DNA of 64,000 bases from Tricholomella constricta (GCA_013368375.1 JAACJP010000003.1:682001-746000), one strand, 5' to 3'. Shown: positions 11,543 to 22,936, counted from the stretch's first letter. Program-made: numbers and translations. Notes: generated by a model from the letters alone, not told the origin.

Positions 11543-13254
11543 TTAGAGGAGGTGTTTCCATCCTGCATCGCGAGTCTTCTTGACCAGCCGCTTCACTTCC
11601 TGGGATCGCGCACGAGTGGTGACAAGCAGGGTGTCTGGCATGTCGACAATGACTAGATCGTCGACCCCGAGGCATGTGATGAGACGACCAGACCCTGGGA
11701 CAACGATACCACCAGCAACTTGCTCTGTGAGAACTAATTTCACAAGGTCAGCAGTTGTGGGAGTGATGTAGGATGGAACTGACCGAGGTTGCTGTCGCCA
11801 AGGATGCGCGGCTGGCTGGCTTCCGCAGGCAGGAGATCCGCAAGAGAGGAGAAGTCCCCGACATCATCCCAACCTACGAACGGGATCTGAGCACGAGTTC
11901 AATTGAAATCCATGTCATCACTCACCGAAAGTAGCAGGCACAACAGCGACCCGGCCTTCGGCTGCTGCTGGTTCAGCGACTGCATTGTCAATGGGAATCT
12001 TCTCGAGAGATGACCAAACTTCATTCAAGACTGTTTGGCGTGCTGACTCGTCGTCCCAAACCTCCGCAATTTTCTCCAGACCATTGTGCAGGTCGGGTTT
12101 GTACTCTTTCAAGAGCTCAAGAAGGAAAGTTGCCTTCGTGACGAACATTCCTGCATTCCAGCGGTAGATTCCGGTCGCAATATACGATGCCGCTGTGCGA
12201 GCATCCGGCTTCTCCTTAAAACTAGACACCAGCCTGGCATTCGGAGCTTCTTTCATCCCCAGCTTCTCTCCGAGACGCACGTATCCGAACCCAGTCGATG
12301 GATGGGAAGGCGCAATTCCAATAGTGACAAGATAATCTTTCTTCGCAACCTCAACAGCCTCAGCAACTGCTGAAAGGAAGGCGTCGTCGCCAGAAATCAT
12401 GTGATCGGCGGCAAATGAGCCGATGACAGCGTCCGGGTCCCTTCTCGCCAGGACGGCCGCTGCGAGGCCGATGGCGGCCATGGAATCTTTGGGGCCAGGT
12501 TCACAAAAGAGATTGTGTGCAAGGAGGTCTGGAAGTTGGTCATTGATGGCCGTGACGTGTCCCGGCCCTGCGACTACAGTAGTCCTTGCAGCCGATGAAA
12601 GTGGTAGCAATCTGTCCCATGTAGCCTGGATGAGTGAACGACCTTTCAGAGTAAGATCGAGGAGGAATTTAGGGTGACCCTCGCGGGAAAGTGGCCATAG
12701 GCGAGTGCCTGCACCACCAGCGGGAATAACGACATAGAATCCGGGGATGTCTCGAGTGCCGAAAGGGAAGGCAGTTGGTGCATTTTCCCCCAACGGAGAG
12801 GGACGGTAGGAAGGCTCTGGGGGTCCCGCAGTAGAGAGTGTTGGCAGACTGTGGGACAGGAACGGCGATAATTTCGCAGCGCGCAGTTGTGGGCTTGGAG
12901 GAGCCGGGGTCATGAAGCCAGGAGTGGCCGTCCGAGAGATGTGGAAGTTGTACTTGAAGGAAAAGATCAGCTTGACGATTACACGTATCATGTCCATTGT
13001 ATGTACCTGGAGTCCATCTCGTATCTGGCGCTCAAGACTGGCATTCGCGAGCCTGAGCTCAGCGCATTCTTGCCGGAGATCAGCAATCTCGATATGCTAA
13101 AGCGACGACTTGTCAAGTTGAACACGCATATCGAGTGACCTTGCATACATACCGACTTCTGCACGGCCTGCAAGATCTGCTGAAACATTCCTTCAACGCC
13201 AACCGGGACGTTCCCCTGCCCAGCAGGAGAGGGAAGATGTCCGGGGGGGGCCAT
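11543..13254 (-). CDS. Bacterial-type (ManC-like) mannose-1-phosphate guanylyltransferase with N-terminal coiled coil
   Basis: The catalytic part begins around FYVVIPAGGAGTRLWPLSR, the ManC/GMP nucleotidyltransferase signature, followed by HPKFLLDL, VVAGPGH, EPGPKDSMAAIGLAA, GSFAADHMI, STGFGYVRLG, FKEKPD and YRWNAGMFV, then IPFVGWDDVGDF and a C-terminal LVIVDMPDTLLV block. This is the bacterial-type sequence with GTRLWPLS; eukaryotic Psa1/GMPPB has GTRLRPLT. There is no C-terminal mannose isomerase cupin. Two upstream exons (MAPPGHLPSP..., then IEIADLRQECAELRLANASLERQIRDGLQ in part) add a short coiled coil and join in frame, so I start at 13254. The likely reaction is GTP + mannose-1-P giving GDP-mannose; a related sugar-1-P substrate is possible. 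An alternative start is the ATG at 12913. Confidence 0.82.
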
Positions 13255-13568
13255 GGTTCCAGTGGGAATAATGAAGGAGTGTGAATGAGGAGGGCGTGTG
13301 TTTGACGGAAGCTGCCCGTTGCGTAAATAAATATAGAACACGCCGGTCGGCCTTCTCCGTGGTGCATTTCATACCCCCATTTCCAAGAACCCATCTTGTG
13401 CATATGATGGCTTGGGTTTTCTCGCAGCGGACTTATTCGCCGCAATGGAAGATAACCTTTCCGAAGTTCCAGGAGAATAATACCACAAGCTTCATGGAGC
13501 TACATGCATTGGTTCAGCTGTAAACGTGCGAAATGTCGCTCGACTTCTACATTTTACACATTCTTCTG

Positions 13569-14708
13569 CTACTCGTCGTCGCTTTCGAACTCGATGGCCT
13601 GATACTTTCTTGCCTTCTTGTTAGGATTGGCGAGTGATGCCCCCTTGGGGGGCTTTGGGACGGCGGTCGATTCTGTTGGTCTCTTAACGAACTGACACCA
13701 ATGATCATTGATGCATTGAGAGCTCACTTCTTGATATCGAAGGTATTGCTTGTTGTTTCTGTTTTTCCAGCTCAGCCTTCAGAGCCTTGATCTCATCTTG
13801 GGCTTTCTGGTCATCGAATCCGGATCCCGAGGGTTCTGCTTTCCTGTCTACATCGGTTGCCGAGTCACGATGAGGCAGAGGAGCAACCAGTCGAGGTGCT
13901 GTAGTACTCAAAGTACTCGTTGTAAGAGGTCTTGCTGTAAGCTCGATAAAGAAGCGGTTCAATATGAGCCGTATCCATGCGTACCTGTGTCGATTCGGGG
14001 CGGTGGCGATACATGTGAGGTAGCGAATTGATCTGGGTGAAGGCGGCACTTCCTCGACTGGGCTTGTAGGGCAATCTTTCCCCGACAAAGAACCGTCACG
14101 AAACATCGAGATATAGCCATGGAGAAGCTCACATCTAGAAACACATCAGTTGCATGTGAGGCAGCCTCTGCCGAGGTTAACTCGATTAGCGGAACATGTA
14201 AAGGCTTTTTTGAAGATGGTCCGAAAGTTAACTAGTACATTTACTGACAGTCAGTTCCGCGGCCATGATCAGGACGGAAAGATGATGGCGAATACTTTAA
14301 TTTTCGCGCCTTCCTCGGTACTCCAATCCCCAACATGGACTTCGCCTTGAAGGAGAGTCTCTGCGAGTTTCTCGGCAAAGGCTTCCAGCAGTTTGTCCGA
14401 CGATTTGGAACCCTAGACGCGAGGATAACATTGCTTAGCGACTTCACAGCCCCGAGTTAGGCCTGCCAGGGAGACAGAAAGACCCTATCAGCAGGCCGAA
14501 TGAAAGGGCGTGTACGAACAACAGTCTTCAGAATGTCTGCCTTCGTCCAGTCGCCACGCCACCACCTTCCCTCAGGACCAGACAGTCCAAGATGGAGTGT
14601 CCACTTGTCGGAAACAGTGGAAAGCACTACGAATTGATAGACACCCTGGTATATGACCTGCATGAGCTCATCCAGACAGGTAAAGTGGGCAAGAACATCG
14701 CTTGACAT
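13569..14708 (-). CDS. Candidate XRCC4/XLF/PAXX-superfamily end-joining factor
   Basis: The spliced product starts MSSDVLAHFTCLDELMQVIY with a beta-rich head (YQFVVLSTVSDKWTLHLGL ... GRWWRGDWT), then SSDKLLEAFAEKLAETLLQG, GAKIKLTFG, HVPLIELTSAEAASHATDVF and IALQAQSRKCRL. That order (beta-sandwich head ending in an amphipathic start of stalk with a LALQ-like motif) is how XLF proteins are built. A helical segment (DEIKALKAELEKQKQQ) follows. The C-terminus is basic then acidic (NKKARKYQAIEFESDDE), like a Ku-binding tail. Sequence similarity is weak, and I found this by fold order, not by a diagnostic motif. About six introns, with exact edges uncertain in the middle. Confidence 0.45.
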
Positions 14709-15195
14709 AGTAGCTTAGATCTGTTTGAATGTCCAAAAAGATAGGCGTGTGCAAGGCGTGTGCCGAATTTTTCTCACCATCGATCGACCCAATGCTTTTC
14801 TGAAGCGCATGAGAACTCCCAAACTTGAAAACTTGGCGCGCCACGGTCAATAAAAGTCAAAATAAATCTATTGGAAGTATGGCATTGCCATTCTAAACGA
14901 GGCTTATATATAAAAGATTCAAGCAAGCGTACATGCAACGGATGAAGGAAAGAAAAAAAATACAACAAAACTATGAAAATCACTACATACAATCCTGCTG
15001 CATAGGTTAGCATAAACATGGCATTGCCATGGTCCAATTACCCTCCCCAGCCATCCGATCAGAGTCACATAGAGACTCGTTATAACGGCCGAGCATTAGG
15101 TAGGTCATGATGGGTAGTGAGTATACAAGGGCAGTGCTTTAATCCAGGAGGTAGATGGAGTATAGGTATACAAGGTTTGACGAGAGATATGAAAG
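14709..15195. other. Intergenic region, no gene seen
   Basis: About 490 bp between the XLF-like start and the stop of the first G-alpha gene. It is AT-rich and contains GCATTGCCAT twice, at 14882-14891 and 15020-15029. No supported coding sequence. Confidence 0.55.
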
Positions 15196-17523
15196 TTAGA
15201 GGAGATTGCCTTCAACCAGAATCTGCCGAAGAACCATGTCCTTGACTGTAAGAGGCAGAATAAGAGGATGATCAGACCTGTCCGGTTTTGATTGTGTACG
15301 AACCGTTGACGAGTATTTGTTGCGTTGATTTTGAGTCCTGACAGATTCCAATTCTTCAATAACGCGGTAGGTAGGCCAAGCTAAACGAGGCTCACAGTTA
15401 CCGTCGTGAGATGGTAGTAGAAGGTTCGCGACAGAGGTGATGATTGCTTGAGAATTCCAGCTGATTATAACAAGTCAGCCGTACTTGCTATATGCGGCCC
15501 CGATCGCACTGACCAAACTTCTTGCTAAGATCTATCGGAAAATAAGAAGAGGAAACGGAAAAATTCAACACACTCATACATTTTGAGGTGGACTCGAAAT
15601 CATTTGGTCTGTTCCCGTAGGAAACGACATAGTGGCCGAATGAGACTCCTGATTTGAGTTTCTCTGTCGAAGCCTTTAAGGAAGGCCGAAACACGGCTGC
15701 AAACCCCCATACCTTTTAGGATATCGACTTTGTTTAAGAAAAGTACAATATCAGTGCTCTTTAACAGCGGGTTGGAGACCACGGATTTCCAGAGGAGTAT
15801 AGAATCCTCCTGTTTGTATGACAAGGTCGGAATACGAGTAAGATAGTTGGTACGGGGGTGCGTACCAAACGATTGACATTCGGATCTTCTGCGAGGACCT
15901 AGAGATGGTATGAACAACTCGAAGAAGTATGTATGATGCTCCACACTTGTCCTACCTGGTCAAAGCATGATATGGGGGCAAGGAAAATTATGGCATCCAT
16001 GTTATCAAAATAGGGCACCCATGCCGCTGACGTTGCATTATTGTTGGTTTGATGAACGTGTAGATGAGAACATGTCATACCTCGCTTAAATCTGTTATTA
16101 GACGCAAAACCATCAGAGGCAAAGAGGGGAGACGCACGAAAGATCTCGCTCCACCGACATCGAAAACTCTCCAGTCGTGGCTCATCATGTTGCCTGGTGA
16201 AAAGCACTTCAGAGAGGCCTCCTCTCGATGCGGGTCAATTTGGATTACCAGCTTTGAGAGTAAAGCGGTGCTCGGAAACCCCAATCGTCTTCAGCCGGGC
16301 CCGTAGAATATCATCTATTCAACAGGTCATCGCTTATCATAATGATGAGGACCACCTTCGGGCTCACCGTCAGTAGGTACATATTTAAGAGATGTGACCC
16401 GTTCGAGTTGGTCGAGGAAGCTATGCCAAAAGGTCAGAAGTGCTCCCTGCGCGAATGGCGACGCTCACAAGCCCCCAAAGTCTTGGAGACGGATCTTCTG
16501 CACTTCCAACAATTGTCTGATTGTCGGATCGGTCCATAGTGCATTTATATCGTCCTTGCAGGCATTGAGAATAAGGCCAGGGTCTTTAGGATCATCGAAG
16601 TCAATGTCTTGACTTTCTAAACTAGTCCGCGTGGTGCTTGCTATTAGTTTGTTAAAGGCCGCTTTCCAAGGCGTCGTCGAATTTAGAGCAAGTTCCGTGG
16701 CAGCGTTTCCAGCCCGGGCAGAGTAAGGCAGATTCGTGAGAGGTGATAGTTGGGTCGCCTCGAATTCGGCAGAGCCAGCCGGTGTCAGTTTGCGAAGAAG
16801 TAGCTCTTCGACCTGTTGGAGTGGTGAAAGGCGCATTTTCAGCCTCAGGTGCTCTGGGGTAAGCGAGGGGGGACTGGAAACGGAATCTGACGTGGGGATG
16901 ATTGCCGAATGGGAGGACGATGTTTGTGCCTCTGTTATAGCGTCGAGGATCAACTTTATGGAGCGCACAACGTTAAGCTGAACGATGGCCCGCCATGACG
17001 CACGTTCCGTGCGGAAAGCCTTGGATGGACGTAAATAATCCATCATATCTTTCCGTTATAAAGAACTGTACCTTAGGAGAATGGAATAACTGAAAATCTA
17101 TGACACAGAGTAAGGTTAGACAGTGATCAAAGATGATGTAGCGCCTATTCGTACTTTTGAGAGTCGTTGATTTGCCTGTGATGGTGGGTCATGATGGGCT
17201 CTTGCCAACTACAATAGCTAGAACGCATACCTGATTCACTCTGACCTGACCCGTCTCGTTAAACGGGCCGAACGACGACGCAAAACCGATCACTCACCCA
17301 ACAGAAGAACCCTGACGCACTTCGTCTTCTTATCGTTAATCCTCTGTCGATTCAACTCTTCGTCGATTGCATCTGATCGTTTTTGTGCTTCCCTCTCTGC
17401 TGCAAGTCGTTCTTCACGCTCAGCCTCTGTCTCGTTAGGAGGTGGAGCCATGGCTTTGGTTAGAGGGTCGTCATCCTGACCCCGGCTAATCGACTGACGA
17501 CGTCCTTTGACTTGCAAAACCAT
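15196..17523 (-). CDS. Non-canonical heterotrimeric G-protein alpha subunit (copy 1)
   Basis: After splicing it has the P-loop LLLGQSESGKSTTLK, switch I RARLKTIGVSE (catalytic Arg and Mg-binding Thr kept), switch II FDVGGARSFRAAWVPYF, G4 LFLNKVD, and the closing helix VKDMVLRQILVEGNLL. The catalytic switch II Gln (DVGGQ in normal G-alpha) is Ala here. The N-terminus (MVLQVKGRR...) lacks the Gly2/Cys3 lipidation signal. The helical domain carries a roughly 100-residue Ser/Pro-rich insertion. Two tiny exons are needed: 17231-17245 (15 nt, P-loop) and 16081-16084 (4 nt, switch II Arg). The N-terminal DPLT-AMAPPPNET block is shared with the copy at 25.3-27.3 kb. A slow GTPase is inferred, not shown. 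Confidence 0.88.
16081..16084 (-). other. 4-nt microexon in G-alpha copy 1 (CGAG on the coding strand)
   Basis: On the coding strand: ...cagatttaag / CGAG / gtatgac.... It is the only splice path I found that joins AGATCTTTC to CGGCATGGGTG as R-S-F-R-A-A-W-V-P-Y-F, the G-alpha switch II spacing. Alternatives using the nearby aacag acceptor hit a stop or give the wrong phase. Confidence 0.55.
17231..17245 (-). other. 15-nt microexon in the G-alpha copy 1 P-loop
   Basis: Encodes the middle of GQSESGKST: L-L-L-G at 17298 and above joins to this exon, then to GCAAATCAACG. It is flanked on the coding strand by gggtcag and gtatgcg. Confidence 0.75.
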
Positions 17524-18340
17524 GGTGAGCGGCGGGGGTCAGGAGGGTTCAAATGATGGGCTCAAGATGTAAGGACAGTAAATTTTGTCCGAGGAAGAAG
17601 GATGATGGGACTCATGAGCTTGTGAACAAACCGAAGCCCATTTGATCAAGGCTTGTGAACGACGTCAAGTATGCATGGTCCCGTTGGTAACACCCAGGTT
17701 ACCTGCAACTATGAATCACAAATATCGACATCTTTTTCCTTAGCCCTCCCATACGACTTGACCTCGGCCTTGGAACCTGCGACTCGAACATAATAGCTTC
17801 TTTATGAAGGTTTTTATCATCCAAGGAACACCAGGTGACTCTTGACTAAATCCGACCTGCTCGCCTGCGGCAGCATCATAATTCGGCTTGTCATAGAGGG
17901 TGTAGACTACTTTCTGACATCTTCCATATAGTGTAATCAATTCACGGGCAGGCCGAAAGGCATGGCAGTTGTCAACCGTTTCCAACCTCGAGTCACCTCA
18001 ATGCCTATCCGGAACCCCTGGCCCTTGACTGATTCCGGTCCGACCAATATTCCATTGTTCACGATATTTTCCGACAACCGTGAGTTCTGACTTTAGTTGA
18101 CGACTGTTCACTCTGACACAGTGCGAACCACGCTGACGATGAAATCTCAAACATCAGAGTCAGCGCATCAGAGGGCTCAAAAGCACATGAATGGGCGCTA
18201 TCCGGGGCAGCATTATACACACCGCGACTCGCGGCATCATATGCATCTGATAAAACTGGGTCGAGAGCGAGAGGAAGAACTACAATTTGTACAAATACAG
18301 AGGCATACGCGTGGAAGTTCAAAATGGACGATCCTCTGAA
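17524..18340. other. Intergenic region, no gene seen
   Basis: About 820 bp upstream of G-alpha copy 1 and downstream of the LEA-like gene. Short open frames exist on both strands, but none shows a recognisable domain or a consistent splice pattern. It should hold the G-alpha promoter. Confidence 0.55.
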
Positions 18341-19117
18341 TCAAGTGTGTTTCTCGGCTCGGTTCTTCACGCCTTCAGCGGAATCTGCAACCTTGCCTGC
18401 CGCATCTGTCTTGACGCCCTCAGCCTTGGACTTGCCCCATCCCAGCCAGCTGAACCATCCAGACTTTACTTCCTCTGCCTTGTGCTCTGCATCAGCCCGT
18501 GCCTCTTTATATAAATTTTCAGTCGATTGACGCGCATCAGAAAGGGTTTCCTGCGCCGATGTTTTGTAGGTATCTAGCTTTGCTTGCGCATCTGCAGCCG
18601 CTTGGCGAGCTCGTTCTTCGGCCTCGTGCACCTTGTCCTGCCCGGAAACCTAACAAGCAATGTGTCAACGAGGCAAAAAAAAATTCAGCGTTGGAGATAA
18701 ATCACCTTGACCGCTTCGTATTTCGCAAGACCTTGTTGGTACGCATCATCAGTACGAGCTTTCCCCGCTTGCACCGAATCACGAGCTTTCTGCTCCATCT
18801 CGTCTTGGTCTCTCCTGGCCTTTGCCTTCGCAGCACTGACATCCTCGGGGTTGGCGAAGTAGTAATAAGCTCCTGCAGCTGCAGCTGCGCCAAACGCCGC
18901 ATACAAAAGGGTATTTGAGCTAGCATCCTTTGCTTTGGGATTGCGAACTGGGTCTCCTGGACCTGTCGGGGGAGGAGTTGTCGTTGTGTATGATCGCAGT
19001 ACCTAGATAATCATGAAACCCCGGTAGTTGGACTTGCATTGAATGAAGACTTGCCGTGCGGGCAGCCACTGGCTTTACGGTTGATCGAGCAAAGCGAACT
19101 GCTTGGGCACAAAACAT
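18341..19117 (-). CDS. Mitochondrial LEA-like / calcofluor-hypersensitive-like helical protein
   Basis: MFCAQAVRFARSTVKPVAARTAS is a good mitochondrial presequence. A single hydrophobic segment follows (LLYAAFGAAAAAGAYYYFA), then a long Ala/Lys/Glu amphipathic helix with repeats of the type KARRDQDEMEQKA and AEERARQAAADAQAKLD, interrupted by GWFSWLGWGKSKAE, and a tail AEGVKNRAEKHT. It resembles fungal proteins often labelled calcofluor white hypersensitive and plant LEA proteins. The composition suggests inner-membrane anchoring with a helical domain exposed to the matrix or intermembrane space. Introns lie near 18651-18705 and near 19001-19055. Function unknown. Confidence 0.65.
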
Positions 19118-19521
19118 AGGAGGACTGATAATTTAGGATTGTCAATGAGAAAGATTGAGAAGCATCGTGCGTTCCTTCACCGCGCCTTTTATTCCTGGCC
19201 ACATGATGACGACGGTGACGTCACATACACTCCTTGTCACGTGCGCCATAGCAGTTATTCGACGCTGTTGTGGACAAGTTGTCGGATGGCATTGGAAAAG
19301 TTTTGAAAACCAGCTCTAAATTTAAGTAATCAATTAATTCCTGGACAGCTGGGCCCGCAAAAAGCTGGCAACTCGGTCGATGTCTGCGGAACTCGGTCCG
19401 ATTATCCGATGCCGATCTTTCCCTCGTGCGCGATTTTGTCCTTCTCTCGTGAACCGCTTCGTAGCTACGCAGTCCTTCCTTCATCCCAGCTCCTAGAGGC
19501 GTGACATCATCCCACCTAGAC
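19118..19521. promoter_or_regulatory. Divergent promoter region
   Basis: About 400 bp between the LEA-like gene (minus) and the riboside kinase (plus). It contains the minus-strand 5' UTR and, near 19246, CACGTG-like sequence (gtcacgtgcg). No coding potential seen. Confidence 0.5.
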
Positions 19522-20634
19522 ATGCCTGACAATGGTGCAGCATCTCCCCAGAAGACTCGAGTAATCTTGGTCGGGGTTGGGTGAGCAACATCTCTTTTCG
19601 CGATCATGATCTCAATAATGGCTTTGATGCTTTCCAAGGGGCGGGACTTGCTCTGGAAAAACCACACTTGCAAAACATCTCAAGCGTATTTTGCCAGATT
19701 CTGTGATCATTCACCAAGACGTTCGTTCTTTGCTTGGTGTTTCGACGAACTGAAGCTAAATTTTCTGTTCGCTTAGGATTTTGCGCCTGTGCGTATCTTG
19801 GCCCTTTCAACTACCAATACTCAACCTACCGGATCTCGCTTTAGCCCCAGGAGCAGGTGCCCGTACACCCGAACTACAAGGTGCAGGACTGGGATGCAGC
19901 GCCAGGAGCAATAGTCTGGCCCAAGCTTGTGAATTTCCTTCGGGAGGTGAAGAAGACAGGAAAGATCCCGCCCGACCATCGAAGCCATGATCATCTAAAT
20001 GAGCAGAAGGAAATCAAGGTGGACGATGAGGTACGGGATCGGTGGATCGAGGTCTTTGAGGGAATACGGAGGGAGCGAGAACAAAATGGGCAAGAAAGGA
20101 TTGTATGGGGCTTGGTTGATGGATTTCTTTTGTATTGGAATCAGGTAAAAAGACGCCTGCATCGTCTCGGCCATCTCGCTAATACACATTTCAGGAAGTC
20201 ATAGATCAACTAGATGTTCGTATATTTCTGAGAGTACCAGAGGAGGTATTGAGGAAGAGGCGCCACGAACGACATGGTTACCACACGGCAGGTAGGAGTA
20301 CCTCACGCATCGACTGAGAACCACCCTAACAGTTGTCTTGGATAAATCATTCCATCCACTTCCCGCTCGCGCTGATCTCTACCCGCTCTGCCCACCTGGA
20401 GTGCAATCTGATCCAGAGGGCTCACTGTGGAGGGACCCGCCTGGCTACTGGGAACAGATAGTATACCCAGCGTATGTGGACGCACACCGGGAAGTATTCA
20501 TAGACGGGGATGTGGAGAAGGGGATGGCTGGAGACAAAGTGCAGGGGTTGATTTTACTGGAGAGCCTGAAGATGAAGATGAGCGATGCGGTGTCGCGAGT
20601 ATGTAGAGTACTGGAGGAAGTAGTACGAAAATAG
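19522..20634 (+). CDS. NRK1: Nicotinamide riboside kinase
   Basis: Phosphorylates nicotinamide riboside for NAD salvage. Spliced sequence: ILVGVGGGTCSGKTTLAKHL (Walker A), VIIHQDDFAP, VPVHPNYKVQDWDAAPGAI, VWGLVDGFLLYWNQEV, DVRIFLRVPEEVLRKRR (lid) and DPEGSLWRDPPGYWEQIVYP, the late family block. The DFAP tetrad, which contacts the riboside, is a separate 12-nt exon (19777-19788). Five introns in total. Relative to human NRK1 there is a short insertion (about FHPLPARADLYPLCPPGVQ) between the lid region and the GLWRDPPGYW-type motif. The start gives MPDNGAASPQKTRVILVG with a short Ser/Pro-containing leader. Confidence 0.9.
19777..19788 (+). other. 12-nt microexon encoding D-F-A-P in the riboside kinase
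   Basis: GATTTTGCGCCT lies between ...cgcttag and gtgcgtat. It gives HQD + DFAP + EQVPVHPNY, matching the conserved kinase motif. The flanking introns start gttcgt (about 19721) and end ccccag (19850). Confidence 0.8.
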
Positions 20635-20853
20635 AGGGGTGGCTCGGAGGAGTCGGCAATTGCGTGCCGGTTGACTTCCGGCGATGTGTCCGACGATTAC
20701 CATATTCAGGCCATAATCGGCGATCACATGCGGGGCACTGGGAAATCACATGTCGGACCGGAATGCGGCAGAAAGGGGTATAAAGCGAGATCACCTCCAT
20801 TCCCGTTCATTTGAAATCTCACCTCTTCCTGTTCTCTACTTCCATCCTTTCAA

Positions 20854-22936
20854 ATGGCACAGGTTATTGTCGTTGGTGGCGGTCTCGCCGGTCTCTCTGC
20901 TGCACACACTCTCCTCGAGCGTGGCGCCAATGTTCTGATGCTCGATAAGCAAGGGTATGTCCTTTTTCCAGTCGTCTAGCCCCCGCAAGCCTCAAAAAAT
21001 TTCAGCTTTATGGGCGGAAACTCCACCAAAGCCACCTCAGGTATCAATGGTGCAGGTACCCAGTCTCAACAGGCTCTGGGTATTCCCGACAACTCAAAGA
21101 TCTTTTTTGAGGACACCAAGCGCTCGGTATGTTCTACCCCTCCCATGCCCCTGACGTACGTTTTGACTGTATCCACTCCAGGCTCGCGACCTTGCCCGCG
21201 ATGACTTGATTCGTGTCCTCACTGGTCGCTCAGGCGACGCTGTCAATTGGCTTCAGGACAAGTTTAACCTTGACCTGTCCAAGGTTTCGCGTCTCGGTGG
21301 CCACAGCCAGCCCCGCACGCATCGCGGTGATGCTCAATTTCCCGGAATGGTATGTATTCGACTCACTACTCCCACTTGCATTCACTGACGGCTATCTCTT
21401 TTTCAAAGGTCATGACCTATGCCCAGATGGAACGTCTCGAGGATCTTGCCGTCAGCAACCCCGAACGGGTCACCATCATCAAGAAGGCTCGCGTGTCCAA
21501 GCTCGTCAAAGATGAATCTGGCTCAGTCGTCGGCGTTGAGTATCTCCATGGTGGTAAGACAGAGACCGCTTACGGCCCAGTCATCCTGGCTACTGGTGGC
21601 TACGCTGCCGATTTCACCGAGGATTCCCTGCTCAAGAAGTACCGCCCTGAGCTCTGGGATCTTCCCACCACCAATGGTGACCACTGTACGGGCGATGGTC
21701 AAAAGTTGGCCATGGCCGTCGGTGCTCACGGTATCGACTTGGAGAAGGTCCAGGTTCACCCTACTGGATTGGTCGACCCCAATGAGCCCGACGCGAAGGT
21801 GAAATTCTTGGCCGCCGAGGCACTCCGCGGAGTTGGTGGTCTCCTCCTCGATAGCACAGGCAAGCGCTTCGTCGACGAGCTCCAGCACCGTGATTACGTC
21901 ACAGGCAAGATGTGGGAGAACAAAAATGTGCGCATTTTCTGTCTACTCCTGAAGTGACCCATATGCTTACTTCCATTATCTTTAGCACCCGATCCGTCTC
22001 GTTCTCAACGGCGCCGCATCGAAAGATATTGAATGGCACTGCAAGCATTACGTCGGCCGTGGTCTCATGAAGCGTTTCGACAGCGGAGAGGCACTCGCGA
22101 AGGAGTTTGGTGTTGCGCCTGCTGCCCTTAAGAAGACCTTTGAGGACTACAACCAGGGTGTCCGTACCAAGCAGGATCCCTTTGGCAAGAAGGTGCGTTG
22201 ACGATGTCCATTTGTGCTGTTCTCCCTCTCATCATTTATTCTTTTCTAGTTCTTCCAAGGCGAGTGGAGTTTCGACGACTTCTTCCACGTCGCCATCATG
22301 ACTCCCGTGCTTCACTACACCATGGGAGGCCTCGAAATCGACCCCGAATCTCGTGTGTTGGACACAGCTGGCAAGCCCATCGCTGGTCTCTTCGCTGCCG
22401 GTGAGGTCGCTGGTGGTGTGCATGGTGCCAACCGTTTGGGGGGTTCCTCGCTCCTGGGATGTGTCGTCTTCGGACGCGTGTCTGGTGACGCTGCTGCAGC
22501 ATATCTGCTCCAGGCCGCGAGCGCTGCTGTGCAGAAGGCGGGCGGCCGTCTCAGCGCACTTGCAGGACAGCTTGGTTCTGGCTCCGCGCCCGCGGCAGCT
22601 GCGCCTGCCTCGGCTCCCGCTGCACCGGCAGCGAAGGCCGTTTCGGCATCCTACACGATGGCTGAGGTGGCCAAGCACAACAAGAAGGATGATGTATGGG
22701 TAGTCGTTGACGGACAAGTTCTGGACGTCACAAGCGTAAGTTCTTTGCAATCTCCCCTTTCACTACGGTTGCTTAATTGTCTCCACGCTTAGTTCCTGCC
22801 CGACCATCCCGGAGGCGAGAAGGCGATTCTTTTGTACGCTGGACGCGACGCGACAGAGGAGTTTAACATGCTCCACGATCCCAAGGTCATTCCGAGATAC
22901 GCGCCGGACTCTGTCATTGGCACTGTGAAGGCTTAG
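20854..22936 (+). CDS. Soluble fumarate reductase (Osm1-type) fused to cytochrome b5
   Basis: The N-terminal part is a flavoprotein of the FRD/succinate-dehydrogenase flavin family: the FAD-binding [18 protein letters not shown], then [93 protein letters not shown] and [18 protein letters not shown]. After an Ala/Pro-rich linker of about 35 residues comes a cytochrome b5 domain ([21 protein letters not shown], then the haem-binding LPDHPGG and MLHDPKVI). About 585 residues and six introns. It begins directly at the dinucleotide fold with no targeting leader, so it is probably cytosolic. Fumarate reduction would reoxidise flavin or NADH, with the haem domain as electron carrier; the haem role is inferred. 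Confidence 0.92.

Noticed and set aside
22232..22750. 172-codon minus-strand open frame in the fumarate reductase gene
   Set aside because: Arg/Cys-rich antisense reading of GC-rich coding sequence; no family features.
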